64,000 nt of DNA. Origin: Halomonas sp. TD01. Lineage in GTDB: Bacteria; Pseudomonadota; Gammaproteobacteria; Pseudomonadales; Halomonadaceae. Of this stretch, positions 55,283 to 64,000 are shown in pieces (within the stretch, counting starts at the first letter, position 1; each line of letters opens with the position of its first letter). A model generated the notes under the pieces. The model did no database searches and was not told where the DNA came from. It saw nothing but the letters and a program-made list of their open reading frames with translations. Position numbers and translations under genes: made by a program. The stretch is taken from assembly GCF_923868895.1 (NCBI RefSeq), contig NZ_OV350343.1, forward strand, positions 1,550,001-1,614,000. The letters run 5' to 3'.

Positions 55283-55846
55283 ATGATGTTTAAATTCGAC
55301 AAACTCTACCGCCTCGGTGCCTGGGGTGCAGCGGCGTGTATGGTGGCTATTTGTGCACTTATCGCACTGCAGGTCACGTTTCGGTTAGTAGATGCGCTGC
55401 TTGTTTTGGTTGGCCTTAGCCGACTCGGCGTGAGCATCACCGGTGTTTCTGAAATGGCGTCTTATTTGTTAGTAGGAGCAACGTTTCTTGGGCTTGCCTA
55501 CACCTTTGTTCACCATGCGCATATTCGGGTAACACTGCTTATCTCCCGCCTACCTGCTGCCATACGCGTCTGGTTTGAGGTGTTTGGGCTACTCATTGCG
55601 GTAGTGATCAGCTTTTTACTGACCTATGGCTTGATTGGATTGGCAAGGGAAAGCCTTCAGTACAACGATGTTTCGTCAGGCTTTTTATCTATTCCCTTGT
55701 GGATACCTCAATCGGTACTGGTCGTTGGGGTAGGGCTTTTGGCATTGGCGCTTATGGAAGCCTTGTGGATAGCGCTACGTATTGCCATCCGTGACCCTGC
55801 GAGCTTCCGTGAAGTGACCGCCATCGACGACAACGAAGCGCATTAA
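55283..55846 (+). CDS. dctQ: TRAP transporter small permease DctQ
   Basis: 187 residues with four membrane segments (about 10-30, 50-70, 90-112, 135-160). The segment SEMASYLLVGATFLGLAYTF, HHAHIRVTLLI and SLQYNDVSSGFLSIPLWIPQ are characteristic. It precedes dctM by 23 bases. With DctM it forms the sodium-coupled permease. Confidence 0.93.
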   Translation: MMFKFDKLYRLGAWGAAACMVAICALIALQVTFRLVDALLVLVGLSRLGVSITGVSEMASYLLVGATFLGLAYTFVHHAHIRVTLLISRLPAAIRVWFEVFGLLIAVVISFLLTYGLIGLARESLQYNDVSSGFLSIPLWIPQSVLVVGVGLLALALMEALWIALRIAIRDPASFREVTAIDDNEAH

Positions 55847-55869
55847 GACGCTACCCGGGAGACACCCTC

Positions 55870-57174
55870 GTGCTATTACTCAGTTTGGCTACCATCTTTA
55901 CCCTTGTGGTGCTGTTAGGCAGTGGCGTCTGGATTGCCTTTGCCCTAATTGGAACTGCTTGGGTTGCCCTTCAGTTTTTTAGTCCCTTTGACCCCGGCCC
56001 TATTCTTGCCTCGGATTTTTGGGGAGCAAGTTATGGCTGGGATTTAACGGCGTTGCCGATGTTTATCTGGATGGGTGAGATTCTGTTTCGTTCAGGTCTT
56101 GCCGACAATATGTTTCGTGGCTTGTCGCCCTGGTTAAATCGCCTGCCGGGACGTTTGCTTCACACCAATATCATTGGCAGTGGAATGTTTGCCGCGGTAT
56201 GTGGTTCTTCAGCGGCGACCTGTGCAACGGTGGGTAAAATGACCCTGCCGGAACTCGAACGCCGCGGCTATGACAGCAACATGGCGATTGGTACGTTGGC
56301 TAGCGCATCAACGCTGGGCTTGCTGATTCCGCCTTCCATCGTGCTGATTGTTTATGGCGTGGTGACTGAGCAGTCCATTACCCGGCTATTTATGGCAGGG
56401 ATTGGGCCAGGGCTAATGATTTTAGCCATGTTTATGACCTATCTGGTGCTGTGGGCCCTGTTGAAGGGTAATCGAAACGGGTTAACCGGTGCTGATGAGT
56501 CGGGTATGAGCTTTGTTGAAAAGCTGCGCAATACCTGGTCGCTGGTGCCAATTCTGCTGCTGATTGGCGGTATTATCGTATCGATTTATGGAGGCTTGGC
56601 ATCACCAACAGAAGCCGCTGCGGTAGGCGTTGTGCTATCGATGGTCATTGCGCATTTTAATGGCCACTTTAATCGAGACATCTTTACCAGCTCGTTATTT
56701 GCGGCGGTGCGTACCGCTTGCATGATTGCCTTTATTATTGCTGGCGCGTCATTTCTGACCTCTGCGATGGGCTTTACTCAAGTGCCTATGCAGTTAGCTC
56801 GCACGATTGGTGAAATGGGTCTATCTCCCACGATGCTGCTGGTGGCTTTAACGGTGCTGCTGCTGATCATGGGCTGTTTTTTGGATGGTATTTCGCTGAT
56901 TTTGTTAGTAACGGCCATTATTATGCCGGTGGTTAGCGCCGCTGGGTTTGATCTGATCTGGTTTGGTATCTATCTGGTGATTGTGGTCGAGATGTCACAA
57001 ATTACGCCGCCCGTGGGTTTTAACCTATTTGTGATTCAAGGACTTACTGGTAAAGATATTGTCACCATCACGAAAGCCACGCTGCCCTTCTTCCTACTGA
57101 TGTTGCTGGCGATTGCCTTCATGCATCTCTTCCCTGAGATCGCTTTGTATCTGCCCCAGGCAATGAACAGATAG
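55870..57174 (+). CDS. dctM: TRAP transporter large permease DctM
   Basis: 434-residue multi-spanning permease. Typical motifs: GSGMFAAVCGSSAATCATVGKM, IGTLASASTLGLLIPPSIVLI, GGLASPTEAAAVGVV, and ITPPVGFNLFVIQG. Start is GTG 55870 after GGGAG. It ends the dctPQM operon, 14 bases before the convergent HDOD-GGDEF gene. Confidence 0.95.
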   Translation: MLLLSLATIFTLVVLLGSGVWIAFALIGTAWVALQFFSPFDPGPILASDFWGASYGWDLTALPMFIWMGEILFRSGLADNMFRGLSPWLNRLPGRLLHTNIIGSGMFAAVCGSSAATCATVGKMTLPELERRGYDSNMAIGTLASASTLGLLIPPSIVLIVYGVVTEQSITRLFMAGIGPGLMILAMFMTYLVLWALLKGNRNGLTGADESGMSFVEKLRNTWSLVPILLLIGGIIVSIYGGLASPTEAAAVGVVLSMVIAHFNGHFNRDIFTSSLFAAVRTACMIAFIIAGASFLTSAMGFTQVPMQLARTIGEMGLSPTMLLVALTVLLLIMGCFLDGISLILLVTAIIMPVVSAAGFDLIWFGIYLVIVVEMSQITPPVGFNLFVIQGLTGKDIVTITKATLPFFLLMLLAIAFMHLFPEIALYLPQAMNR

Positions 57175-57188
57175 CAGAAAATTAACGG

Positions 57189-58721
57189 TCAATCTTGGCC
57201 ATGTACGGAGATGCCCCGGCGGCCAGAGCGTTTGATGAAATACATGCTCTGGTCGGCGGCATCTATCAGCTCACGTTCATTGCTGAAATTACCATCGCTT
57301 AAACACGCTATGCCCATAGAAGCGGTTATATACAGTGCTTCTTGGTCAATTTTCAACATAGGTTGTTCGTTTAAATGCAGAGCAATTCGTTCGGCTAACT
57401 GTCTAGCGGTCTGAGCTGTCTCATCGGGCAAGATAATTAAAAACTCTTCACCGCCATAGCGCCCAGCCAAGTCGCCTGAACGAGTTAGTGACGCTAGCGT
57501 TTTGCCAAAACGTTCTAGAATCAAGTCGCCTGTCTGGTGACCATATTGGTCGTTAAGTACTTTGAAGTGATCTAAATCGATAAACACGACTGACATCGTG
57601 CGGCCTTGCTCATTGCAAAGCGCAAAACGTTCCTGGAGCTGTTCTTCTAACCAGGCGCGGTTAGCCAATTGAGTCAGTGGGTCAATGCGGCTACGTTCTT
57701 CTAATGCAGAATTATGCAGCTGTAGTGTGTTCAACTGCTGCTGCTGAGCATCTAATCGTGCGGTGAGTGTTAATGCGTGTTGATAGAGTAGTTGTTGTGC
57801 GTCTTCCAGTAGCGTATGACTATCCACAGGCACTGGCACTGTGAGATCCAAAATATCAGTTAATAAATCAATTTGTTCGGGCAGCTGATGGAAAAGTGCT
57901 TCGATTGCATTCGTGGTCAGCGTTTCTGTGACCGCTAACTGTTTAAGCAACATTGCTAAGGCGGTACTTGGCTCAGGGCTGAGCCAAGCATCGGCGATTG
58001 AACCGGATAAACGTAGACAGAGTGTTGCCATGTCATCGGTTAAAAAGCCATCATGGCTTTGGTAAATAGCGTGCACGATTGGGGACGGTAAACCCCACTT
58101 TGCGGCTAACCAAGCGCCGATCCGCGTATGGTCACTGCCGAAGCGACGGCGTTCAGCGTTGACCAACCGTGCGTGAGGTATTTGATGTTCCGCGTATAGT
58201 GTTTCGGCTTCGTCTGGGTAGGTGGTGAGGATCGCCAGAATGCCAATATCTTGTAGCAGGGCAAGCGTGAACACGCTGCCTACCTTTTCGGGACAGAGTT
58301 GGTGAGCCAGCTTGCTTGCTACCACGGCTGCAACAATGACGCGGCGCCATGTTTGTAGAGCCGCATTCTCAGCGGGTGGCCAAGGAAACAGAGTGAAGCT
58401 CAATACGGTGGCAAGCGTTGCGTCTAACCCCAGTCGCTGTGTTGCTTCCAAGCTGGTTTGTGCAGGATGAGCTGAGCGAAGGTAGTGCACGCTATTGGCG
58501 GCCGCAATAAGGCGAGCCGTTAACCCAGGGTCACGTTCAATGACGCGAGCATAGTCGCTTAGAGGAGCCCGGGGAGAACGCGCTACTTCAAGCACTTGCA
58601 TGGCAACAGCAGGCAGCGAAGGTAGGTTAGCAGCCCGTAATAACGCGTTACTAAGAAAATCGGGCAGCTCATTAGTGAGCGAGGCATAAAGTGTTTCGTT
58701 TACTGCTGAAAGGCCCGTCAT
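57189..58721 (-). CDS. HDOD-GGDEF diguanylate cyclase
   Basis: 510 residues. An N-terminal HDOD domain (about 30-250; LPSLPAVAMQVLEVARSPRA, ERDPGLTARLIAAANS) precedes a coiled coil (about 310-345) and a GGDEF domain (about 346-505). The active site is GGEEF at 423-427 with FIDLDHFKVLNDQYGHQTGD before it, and the inhibitory I-site RSGD stands five residues upstream, so it should be an active, feedback-controlled cyclase. The start at 58721 has GGGAG upstream. No membrane segment. It is divergent from another c-di-GMP gene; HDOD proteins often act in signal relay. Confidence 0.92.
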   Translation of the reverse strand: MTGLSAVNETLYASLTNELPDFLSNALLRAANLPSLPAVAMQVLEVARSPRAPLSDYARVIERDPGLTARLIAAANSVHYLRSAHPAQTSLEATQRLGLDATLATVLSFTLFPWPPAENAALQTWRRVIVAAVVASKLAHQLCPEKVGSVFTLALLQDIGILAILTTYPDEAETLYAEHQIPHARLVNAERRRFGSDHTRIGAWLAAKWGLPSPIVHAIYQSHDGFLTDDMATLCLRLSGSIADAWLSPEPSTALAMLLKQLAVTETLTTNAIEALFHQLPEQIDLLTDILDLTVPVPVDSHTLLEDAQQLLYQHALTLTARLDAQQQQLNTLQLHNSALEERSRIDPLTQLANRAWLEEQLQERFALCNEQGRTMSVVFIDLDHFKVLNDQYGHQTGDLILERFGKTLASLTRSGDLAGRYGGEEFLIILPDETAQTARQLAERIALHLNEQPMLKIDQEALYITASMGIACLSDGNFSNERELIDAADQSMYFIKRSGRRGISVHGQD

Positions 58722-58918
58722 GTTATCTCCCAACGTGCTGTCCAGCGTAGCGAGCAGCCACTAAGTTATGTGCTAAGCGATCAATCATAGAGTCTGCGTG
58801 TGTTAGCAGTGTCATATGTAGGCATTGTAAATCAGTAAAATAGCTGTTTATGCTGTATCCCGCTGCATTTTATTGCAACAGCTTATTGCAACAGCGCTAT
58901 GTGGGCAGCTGCTCTAGA

Positions 58919-61639
58919 ATGACAAAAGTGAGTGCGCCAATGCACACCAGAAACGAAGCGTTAGAGATTTTTCGCCAGTTGGCGGAAGGTTTGGGGCGCA
59001 GCGGAAGACCTGACTTTTATACGACGCTTGTCGAGCAACTTGCCCAACTGCTTGGGATTGATCATGCGTTGATCGCTGTGGTCACCGAGCCTAATATGGC
59101 CACAACGTTGGCCGTTTGGTCAAATAATTGTCATCAGGAAAATATCGCTTATTCTCTCATTGGAACGCCTTGTGAAACCGTTTTAGGTCGAGAGCCTTGC
59201 TTGTATGCCTGTGATGTTCAGGCGCGCTTTCCTAAAGACGAGTTGCTCGGCCAACTGGGTGCGGAGAGCTACATGGGGCTGCCTCTATTTTCATCAGATG
59301 GCTCCGCCATTGGCATCTTAGCGGTGTTAAGTAATAAGCCGATGCAGCTCGATGGGCTTGAAAACGAAATCTTGCGCATTGTGGCCGCTCAAGCGGGCGC
59401 CGAGCTAGGCCGTTGCCAAGCCGAGCAAGCGCTTCGTCAAAGTGAAGAAGTGGCTCGGGAGAGTGAGCGGCGTTTAAATACATTGCTCAATCACCTTCCT
59501 GGAATGGCCTATCGTTGCCTGAATGACCAACACTGGACGATGCAGTTGGTTAGCCAAGGTGCTGAAGCGCTCACGGGCTATCATCCGGACGAGTTACAAG
59601 ACAATCGGCTCATAAGCTTCGCCTCCCTCATACATGAAGCCGATCAGGATCGTCTCTATTTAGCAGCACAGCAGGCAATTCAACAGCGTCAGCCATATCG
59701 CGTGGTGTACCGATTACGTCATCGGGATGGCAGCTACCGCTGGATGTGGGAGCAAGGTCAAGCTGTCATCGATGATGATGGTCATGTGGCCTATCTCGAG
59801 GGCTTTATCTCGGATGTGACTGATCAGCACGAATCGCAACGCGTGCAGGACGCGGTAGTACAAGTAGCCACGACGGTTACCTCACGCGTAGGAGATGATT
59901 ATTTTCACCAATTGATCGCCACGTTAGCCACGTTATTAGAAGCAGATGCCGGGTTTATCGCATTACTGGATCAACCTGTTCCACAGCGTTTGGGATCAAC
60001 TGACAAGAGAGACTCGGTGCTGCCCGCCACAGCAGCCCATACCGTTAGTTTAGTTGCTAATGGACAGTTAATAGATAACCAAACGTTTATGTTGCAAGGA
60101 ACGCCTGCTGAGCGAGTAGTGTTTGAGCGCGAGAGCGTCGTTCAAAGTGGCCATTCGTTTACGTTGCCAGGCACCTCGCTCAGTACCCAGGCATGGATCG
60201 GCCGCCGCCTGGATAATGCCAAGGGAGATGCCATTGGCGTGATGATGGTGTTTTATCAAGCACCGCTGACCACCAATGCATTTGCGACCTCCGTGCTAAA
60301 AATTCTCTCTACCGGTGCCGCCGCGGAACTCGAACGTCGCCGTGACCATCGACACATGCAGCGTCTCGCCTATACAGACAACACCACAGGCTTGCCTAAC
60401 CGCGCACGTTTCATTGAGCTGTTGGCCAGCATGGGAAAAGAGGCGACTAGTCAGGATGACTCGCTCTCGTTACTGCTGCTGGATATTCGACGCTTTAAAG
60501 AGGTTAACGACCTACATGGCCATCAGGTAGGAGACCAGTTGCTCGTGACCGTGGCTGAGCGCTTGCGGCAAGCCAGTCTGTCCAAAAGTGCTGTCGCGCG
60601 ACTTTCCGGGGATGAATTTACGATACTGCTACCCAACATTGAGGATGTTCGTCTTCAAGAAGTAGTGTTTCAGCTATGCGAGGTAATCAAGCGTCCCATC
60701 CAGTTGGGGCATCGTGTTTTTAACCTCGACGTCAGTATTGGGGTAGCCAGCTATCCAAGCGATGTATCGGATGCCGGCGAGCTGTTTAACGCGGCGAGTA
60801 TTGCACTCCATCACGCAAAACGACGTGATAATAGCGTATGCCCCTATACACAGGCGATGCGTCAGACGATGGAACGCCGGCAATGGATGACCGAGCGCCT
60901 GCATCAAGCCATTATTGAAGGGCGTTTACAACTTTACTTCCAACCCCAGTTTAGTCTTGCTAGCAAAACATTGAAGGGGGCTGAAGCGCTGTGCCGCTGG
61001 TATGACCCTGAGTGGGGCTGGGTAAGCCCCGGCGAGTTCATTCCTCTGGCGGAAGAGCGTGGCTTGATCCGCATGCTGGGAGACTGGGTGCTAGAAGAAG
61101 CGGCAAGTCAGCTAAGCGTTTGGCAAACCAACAATACGCCGTTGCCGGGAAGGCTCTCAATCAATATTTCGGCCCAACAGTTTGCCGACCCTCAGCTAAC
61201 CGCACATGTGGCTAAGCTAACTGCCTGCGTACCTCCATGCGCCATTGCGTTAGAACTCACCGAAAGCGATTTTATGCGTGATCCCGATCAAGCGGTCACG
61301 ATTACTCAGTCTATGCGTCAGGCTGGCTACGCGCTGTTTATTGATGATTTCGGTACAGGTTACTCATCGCTCTCTTATTTGCGGCGCTTCGCTGCGGATG
61401 CGTTGAAGATAGACATTTCGTTTGTGCGTGACATGCTCGATAACCATCATGATCGGGCGATTGTACAAACCATCATCGCCATGGCCGACACGCTAGATAT
61501 GAAAACTCTTGCAGAGGGTGTTGAAAGCTCGGCCCAGGCCGATTTACTAGCAAAAATGGGCTGCAGCGAAGCTCAGGGATACTGGTTTGGCCGCCCGTTA
61601 CCCGCTGATGAGTTCGCGGCAATGTGGTTAACCCCTTAA
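58919..61639 (+). CDS. GAF-PAS-GAF-GGDEF-EAL c-di-GMP protein
   Basis: About 906 residues. GAF 1 (about 15-170), PAS (about 185-305; HRDGSYRWMWEQGQAV marks the PAC motif), GAF 2 (about 310-480), GGDEF (about 485-640) and EAL (about 655-900). The GGDEF signature reads SGDEF, with LLDIRRFKEVNDLHGHQVGD intact but no RxxD I-site. EAL is complete: GAEALCRW, LSINISAQQF, ALELTESDF, IDDFGTGYSSLSYL, ALKIDISFV and AEGVES. It is likely a phosphodiesterase with a possibly active cyclase. Start is uncertain; I take 58919, while the frame opens at 58850 and 58940 is also possible. Confidence 0.9.
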   Translation: MTKVSAPMHTRNEALEIFRQLAEGLGRSGRPDFYTTLVEQLAQLLGIDHALIAVVTEPNMATTLAVWSNNCHQENIAYSLIGTPCETVLGREPCLYACDVQARFPKDELLGQLGAESYMGLPLFSSDGSAIGILAVLSNKPMQLDGLENEILRIVAAQAGAELGRCQAEQALRQSEEVARESERRLNTLLNHLPGMAYRCLNDQHWTMQLVSQGAEALTGYHPDELQDNRLISFASLIHEADQDRLYLAAQQAIQQRQPYRVVYRLRHRDGSYRWMWEQGQAVIDDDGHVAYLEGFISDVTDQHESQRVQDAVVQVATTVTSRVGDDYFHQLIATLATLLEADAGFIALLDQPVPQRLGSTDKRDSVLPATAAHTVSLVANGQLIDNQTFMLQGTPAERVVFERESVVQSGHSFTLPGTSLSTQAWIGRRLDNAKGDAIGVMMVFYQAPLTTNAFATSVLKILSTGAAAELERRRDHRHMQRLAYTDNTTGLPNRARFIELLASMGKEATSQDDSLSLLLLDIRRFKEVNDLHGHQVGDQLLVTVAERLRQASLSKSAVARLSGDEFTILLPNIEDVRLQEVVFQLCEVIKRPIQLGHRVFNLDVSIGVASYPSDVSDAGELFNAASIALHHAKRRDNSVCPYTQAMRQTMERRQWMTERLHQAIIEGRLQLYFQPQFSLASKTLKGAEALCRWYDPEWGWVSPGEFIPLAEERGLIRMLGDWVLEEAASQLSVWQTNNTPLPGRLSINISAQQFADPQLTAHVAKLTACVPPCAIALELTESDFMRDPDQAVTITQSMRQAGYALFIDDFGTGYSSLSYLRRFAADALKIDISFVRDMLDNHHDRAIVQTIIAMADTLDMKTLAEGVESSAQADLLAKMGCSEAQGYWFGRPLPADEFAAMWLTP

Positions 61640-61686
61640 GCCATTTTATGGATAGGTAAGGCGAGCAATAACCATTCTCAGCAATA

Positions 61687-61704
61687 GCGTCATCGTCCTG
61701 TCAT
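61687..61704 (+). promoter_or_regulatory. PhoB-box-like direct repeat before the HAD gene
   Basis: GCGTCAT-CGTC-CTGTCAT: two 7-bp units at 11-bp period, the Pho-box layout. A copy of the same form (GCGTCAT-CGCA-CTGTCAT) stands before the binding protein at 63290-63307. Confidence 0.55.
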
Positions 61705-61756
61705 CATCGTTGGCATACCCTACGCGCCGCCGAACTCGCGAAAAAAGGAGTGCCAC

Positions 61757-62485
61757 ATGCGCCTTGCTCTGTTTGACCTTGATGACACCCTCCTGGATGG
61801 AGACTGCAGCGACCGCTGGAATTTATGGATGATCGAGCTGGGTTGGATCCGTGATGCCGAAACCTTTATAGCCCGTGCCGAACAGATGCAGCAGGCTTAT
61901 CATGCCGGTAAGTTGAAGCTAGAGGAGTACCTAGCGATGACCTTGGCGCCGCTGCGGGGCCGCCGAGTGATGGATGTACAAAAAGAGGTTGAGCGCTTTG
62001 TCGCTACTCATTTGCAGCCACGTGTTTTTGATCAAGCCTGGCGCTGCCTGGAAGCGCACCGTCAGTCAGGCGATACCCTAGTACTCATTTCTGCATCATC
62101 GCATCACTTGGTAGCACCGATTGCAACGATGCTAGGGATCGAGCATGTGTTGGCGGTAGAGCTAAGTGTCGAACAAGCGGGAAGTGGGACAAGCTACACC
62201 GGCCATAGCAGAGGCGTGCTCTCTTACCGAGGGGGTAAAGTACTGCGTTTTCAGCAGTGGCTAACCGAGCAAAAAATTATCCCCAGTCACACAACGTTCT
62301 ACTCAGATTCCCGCAACGATATCCCGCTGCTGCAGTATGTCGACTGCCCAGTGGCGGTTAACCCTGACCCCGTGCTAGCGGAGGTGGCTAGTGTAGAAGG
62401 GTGGCAGCGCTTAGACTGGCGGATGGCAGCGTCGTCAGACGCTTCATCGGCCAATAATTTGCCAGGAAAATCGGCGCATGCCTGA
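61757..62485 (+). CDS. HAD-IB (SerB-like) phosphatase
   Basis: 242 residues with HAD motifs: I, FDLDDTLLDGD (Asp7 nucleophile, Asp9, Thr11); II, VLISASSHH; III/IV, a lysine in GGKVLRF and FYSDSRNDIPLL. The helical cap (about 30-90) marks the SerB/HAD-IB subclass. AAGGAG precedes the ATG. It overlaps the GntR gene by 8 bases. Beside an aminoethylphosphonate-type transporter it may dephosphorylate a small metabolite; it is not PhnX-like. The true substrate is unknown. Confidence 0.9.
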   Translation: MRLALFDLDDTLLDGDCSDRWNLWMIELGWIRDAETFIARAEQMQQAYHAGKLKLEEYLAMTLAPLRGRRVMDVQKEVERFVATHLQPRVFDQAWRCLEAHRQSGDTLVLISASSHHLVAPIATMLGIEHVLAVELSVEQAGSGTSYTGHSRGVLSYRGGKVLRFQQWLTEQKIIPSHTTFYSDSRNDIPLLQYVDCPVAVNPDPVLAEVASVEGWQRLDWRMAASSDASSANNLPGKSAHA

Positions 62486-63188
62486 TGCCTACTATTTACA
62501 GTTAACGGAACAACTTCGTCATTTAATTACCCAGCATGCCACGCAGTGGGAAGGCAAGTTGCCCGCTGAGCGAGCGTTGGCAGAGCGCTTCTCGACTACC
62601 CGCGTTACGTTGCGGCAAGCCTTGGCGCAACTGGAGGGGGAAGGGCTTATTCACCGCAGCAATCGACGTGGCTGGTTTATTTCACCGGCTAGGCTGGTGT
62701 ATGACCCCACCCGGGACGCAGGTTTTAACGACTATGTGCGCGCTCAGGGGCGGCAACCACGCACGGCGGTACTTAAGCTGGAGACCCGTTCTCATCTGGT
62801 GGCGGCCCGAGCCCTGGAACTGCCCGATGACCAGCCGTTTCACCACATTCGCCGTCGCCGTTACGTAGATGATCGCGCTGTGCTGGTGGAGTCGCTTTGG
62901 GTGGTGCCCGAGCGTGCGCCAGAGCTGCTAGACATCTACAGCGGACAGTCACTGTGGGGGCTGTTAAGAGAGCGATGGGGGCATCACTTGGCCAATCGCT
63001 CAATACGCATGGTGTCCGAAGCGCTGTCGCCATTAGATGCTGAAGAGTTACTCGTTGCCCCCGGCGCGGCAGGGTTAAACATTTGCCGCGCCATTTTTGA
63101 TGGTCAACAGCGGCCCATTGAGTTTGATGAGGAGCACTGGCTGCATGACTCCCTTTGCATTAGCGTTGAGCTATCGGGCCAGCAGTAA
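62478..63188 (+). CDS. phnR: GntR-family regulator with UTRA domain, PhnR-like
   Basis: 236 residues. N-terminal winged helix-turn-helix: [22 protein letters not shown] then [16 protein letters not shown]-terminal UTRA effector domain (about 75-230; [33 protein letters not shown]). Its class and position before a 2-aminoethylphosphonate-type binding protein match PhnR, the phosphonate-use regulator. A tandem 12-bp repeat and a Pho-box-like element lie after it and before phnS. Confidence 0.88.
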   Translation: MPDAYYLQLTEQLRHLITQHATQWEGKLPAERALAERFSTTRVTLRQALAQLEGEGLIHRSNRRGWFISPARLVYDPTRDAGFNDYVRAQGRQPRTAVLKLETRSHLVAARALELPDDQPFHHIRRRRYVDDRAVLVESLWVVPERAPELLDIYSGQSLWGLLRERWGHHLANRSIRMVSEALSPLDAEELLVAPGAAGLNICRAIFDGQQRPIEFDEEHWLHDSLCISVELSGQQ

Positions 63189-63221
63189 CACGGTTACGAA
63201 GACAGGGACGCTCGCGAGAAA

Positions 63222-63243
63222 CCTCACAAGATCCCTCACAAGA
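63222..63243 (+). repeat. Two tandem copies of CCTCACAAGA with 12-bp period
   Basis: CCTCACAAGA at 63222-63231 and 63234-63243, in the gap between the GntR gene and the binding-protein gene. They could be operators of the GntR regulator. Confidence 0.7.
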
Positions 63244-63289
63244 ACCTACGCTTGAGCGTACACAACAACTTAAAAAATCGGTCAAACAA

Positions 63290-63307
63290 GCGTCATCGCA
63301 CTGTCAT
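63290..63307 (+). promoter_or_regulatory. PhoB-box-like direct repeat before phnS
   Basis: GCGTCAT-CGCA-CTGTCAT (63290-63307), the second unit a perfect CTGTCAT. It lies 48 bases before the ATG. Control by phosphate starvation is likely but not shown; the distance to a clear -10 is uncertain. Confidence 0.6.
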
Positions 63308-63355
63308 TTAACGGCGGCAAACTCCTGGTCTATACCAAAACGCTGGGAGCCTACC

Positions 63356-64000
63356 ATGTCGAAACTTCGCCGTTTGTTCCAACCTAATCAGATTGCAACT
63401 GCTCTGCTTGCAACGGCTGCCGTTGCCTTCACTTCTGTGGCTAGCGCCACTGAGCTAACGGTGTACACCGCCGTTGAGTCAGATGATCTGCAAAAATACG
63501 CCGAGCGCTTCAATGCTGCTCACCCCGATATCACCATTAACTGGGTGCGTGATTCTACGGGGGTGATTACCGCGCGCTTGCTAGCGGAAAAAGACAATCC
63601 CCAGGCAGACGTTATTTGGGGCTTAGCAGCCACCAGTCTGCTGGTGCTTGAAGAAGAGGGCATGCTGGAACGCTACGCCCCCGCTGGCGTTGAAAATCTC
63701 GATCCAAAATTTATTGATGCCGCTTACCGGAACGGTGAAGACCCTGCGTGGGTAGGCATGGATGCCTGGGTAGCGGCCATTTGCTACAACACCATTGAAG
63801 GCGAGCGTCAGGGCGTACCCATGCCGACCTCCTGGGAAGACCTGACCCAGCCAGAGTTTGAGGGGCATGTGATTATGCCTAACCCCAACTCCTCCGGTAC
63901 CGGCTATCTGGATGTAGCCAGCTGGATGCAGCTGTGGGGCGAAGAGCAAGGTTGGGACTATATGGACCGTCTGCATAACAACATTTCCCGTTATACCCAC
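63356..64000 (+). CDS. phnS: ABC transporter substrate-binding protein, 2-aminoethylphosphonate type (3' end outside window)
   Basis: First 215 codons of a periplasmic binding protein; open to the last base. Signal peptide 1-31 ([13 protein letters not shown]). Mature start [21 protein letters not shown], then [25 protein letters not shown] and WVAAICYN and [13 protein letters not shown]: the Fe3+/aminoethylphosphonate (PhnS2-like) binding-protein family. GGGAG precedes the ATG at 63356. The nearby PhnR-like regulator and Pho-box-like site favour aminoethylphosphonate over iron. Permease and ATPase genes should follow beyond the window. Confidence 0.88.
   Translation, partial: MSKLRRLFQPNQIATALLATAAVAFTSVASATELTVYTAVESDDLQKYAERFNAAHPDITINWVRDSTGVITARLLAEKDNPQADVIWGLAATSLLVLEEEGMLERYAPAGVENLDPKFIDAAYRNGEDPAWVGMDAWVAAICYNTIEGERQGVPMPTSWEDLTQPEFEGHVIMPNPNSSGTGYLDVASWMQLWGEEQGWDYMDRLHNNISRYTH

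Noticed and set aside
63623..64000. Minus-strand ORF at the window end
   Set aside because: It is antisense to the open plus-strand binding-protein gene, which has a signal peptide and family motifs.

Overview
The window looks like chromosome of a moderately halophilic gammaproteobacterium of the Halomonas (Halomonadaceae) type. This rests on moderate G+C by eye, full-length gammaproteobacterial housekeeping genes (PntAB, KatG, CcoG, a type IV minor pilin set) and TRAP transport; it is an inference from gene content, not a phylogenetic result. I support 56 protein-coding genes. I saw no tRNA, rRNA, CRISPR array, transposase or phage gene. The last gene runs off the window.

Layout. 1-4.5 kb: ccoG (cbb3 oxidase assembly), then a PAS-GGDEF-EAL protein followed by an RsbQ-like alpha/beta hydrolase. 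4.6-10 kb: a secreted Ntn hydrolase; a CopRS/HprRS-type two-component system facing a haem-binding (GlcG-type) protein and a periplasmic hydroxyisourate hydrolase across a perfect CATTACA-N4-TGTAATG operator; then two convergent paralogous 58-residue secreted proteins. 10-21 kb: an M48 lipoprotein protease, metY, a kinase/regulator pair joined to a small molybdopterin-oxidoreductase-like protein, three exported or envelope proteins of unknown function, agmatinase with a divergent LysR regulator, and a NarL-type regulator resembling ErbR/AgmR.

21-38 kb is the centre of the window: a nearly complete PQQ-dependent alcohol oxidation locus. A leftward run of close or overlapping genes carries pedF (cytochrome c), a SoxYZ-like carrier, a zinc metallohydrolase, a PqqH-type peptidase, ercA, an ErcS-type hybrid kinase and pqqF. 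The quinoprotein alcohol dehydrogenase exaA faces it, with a pentapeptide-repeat protein and a rhodanese-like CxxxCW protein downstream. pqqABCDE follows on the minus strand, including a 23-codon pqqA. Together these make the cofactor (PqqA-F), load and support the periplasmic dehydrogenase, take its electrons to cytochrome c, and sense the substrate. A 13-bp sequence is shared by the exaA/pedF and pqqA upstream regions. The hybrid kinase appears to carry a +1 frameshift near its N-terminus.

38-47.5 kb: pntAB with a leader able to form two long hairpins, and fimT-pilV-pilW-pilX-pilY1. 47.5-57 kb: katG behind an OxyR-type half-site, then pxpCBA (5-oxoprolinase) divergent from a LysR gene and a dctPQM TRAP transporter, suggesting uptake and use of 5-oxoproline. 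57-61.6 kb: two cyclic-di-GMP enzymes, HDOD-GGDEF and GAF-PAS-GAF-GGDEF-EAL. 61.7-64 kb: a HAD phosphatase, a PhnR-like GntR regulator and the start of a 2-aminoethylphosphonate-type ABC binding protein. Two copies of a PhoB-box-like direct repeat stand before the HAD gene and before the binding protein.

All functional names are by recognition of sequence family; none was tested by a database search.
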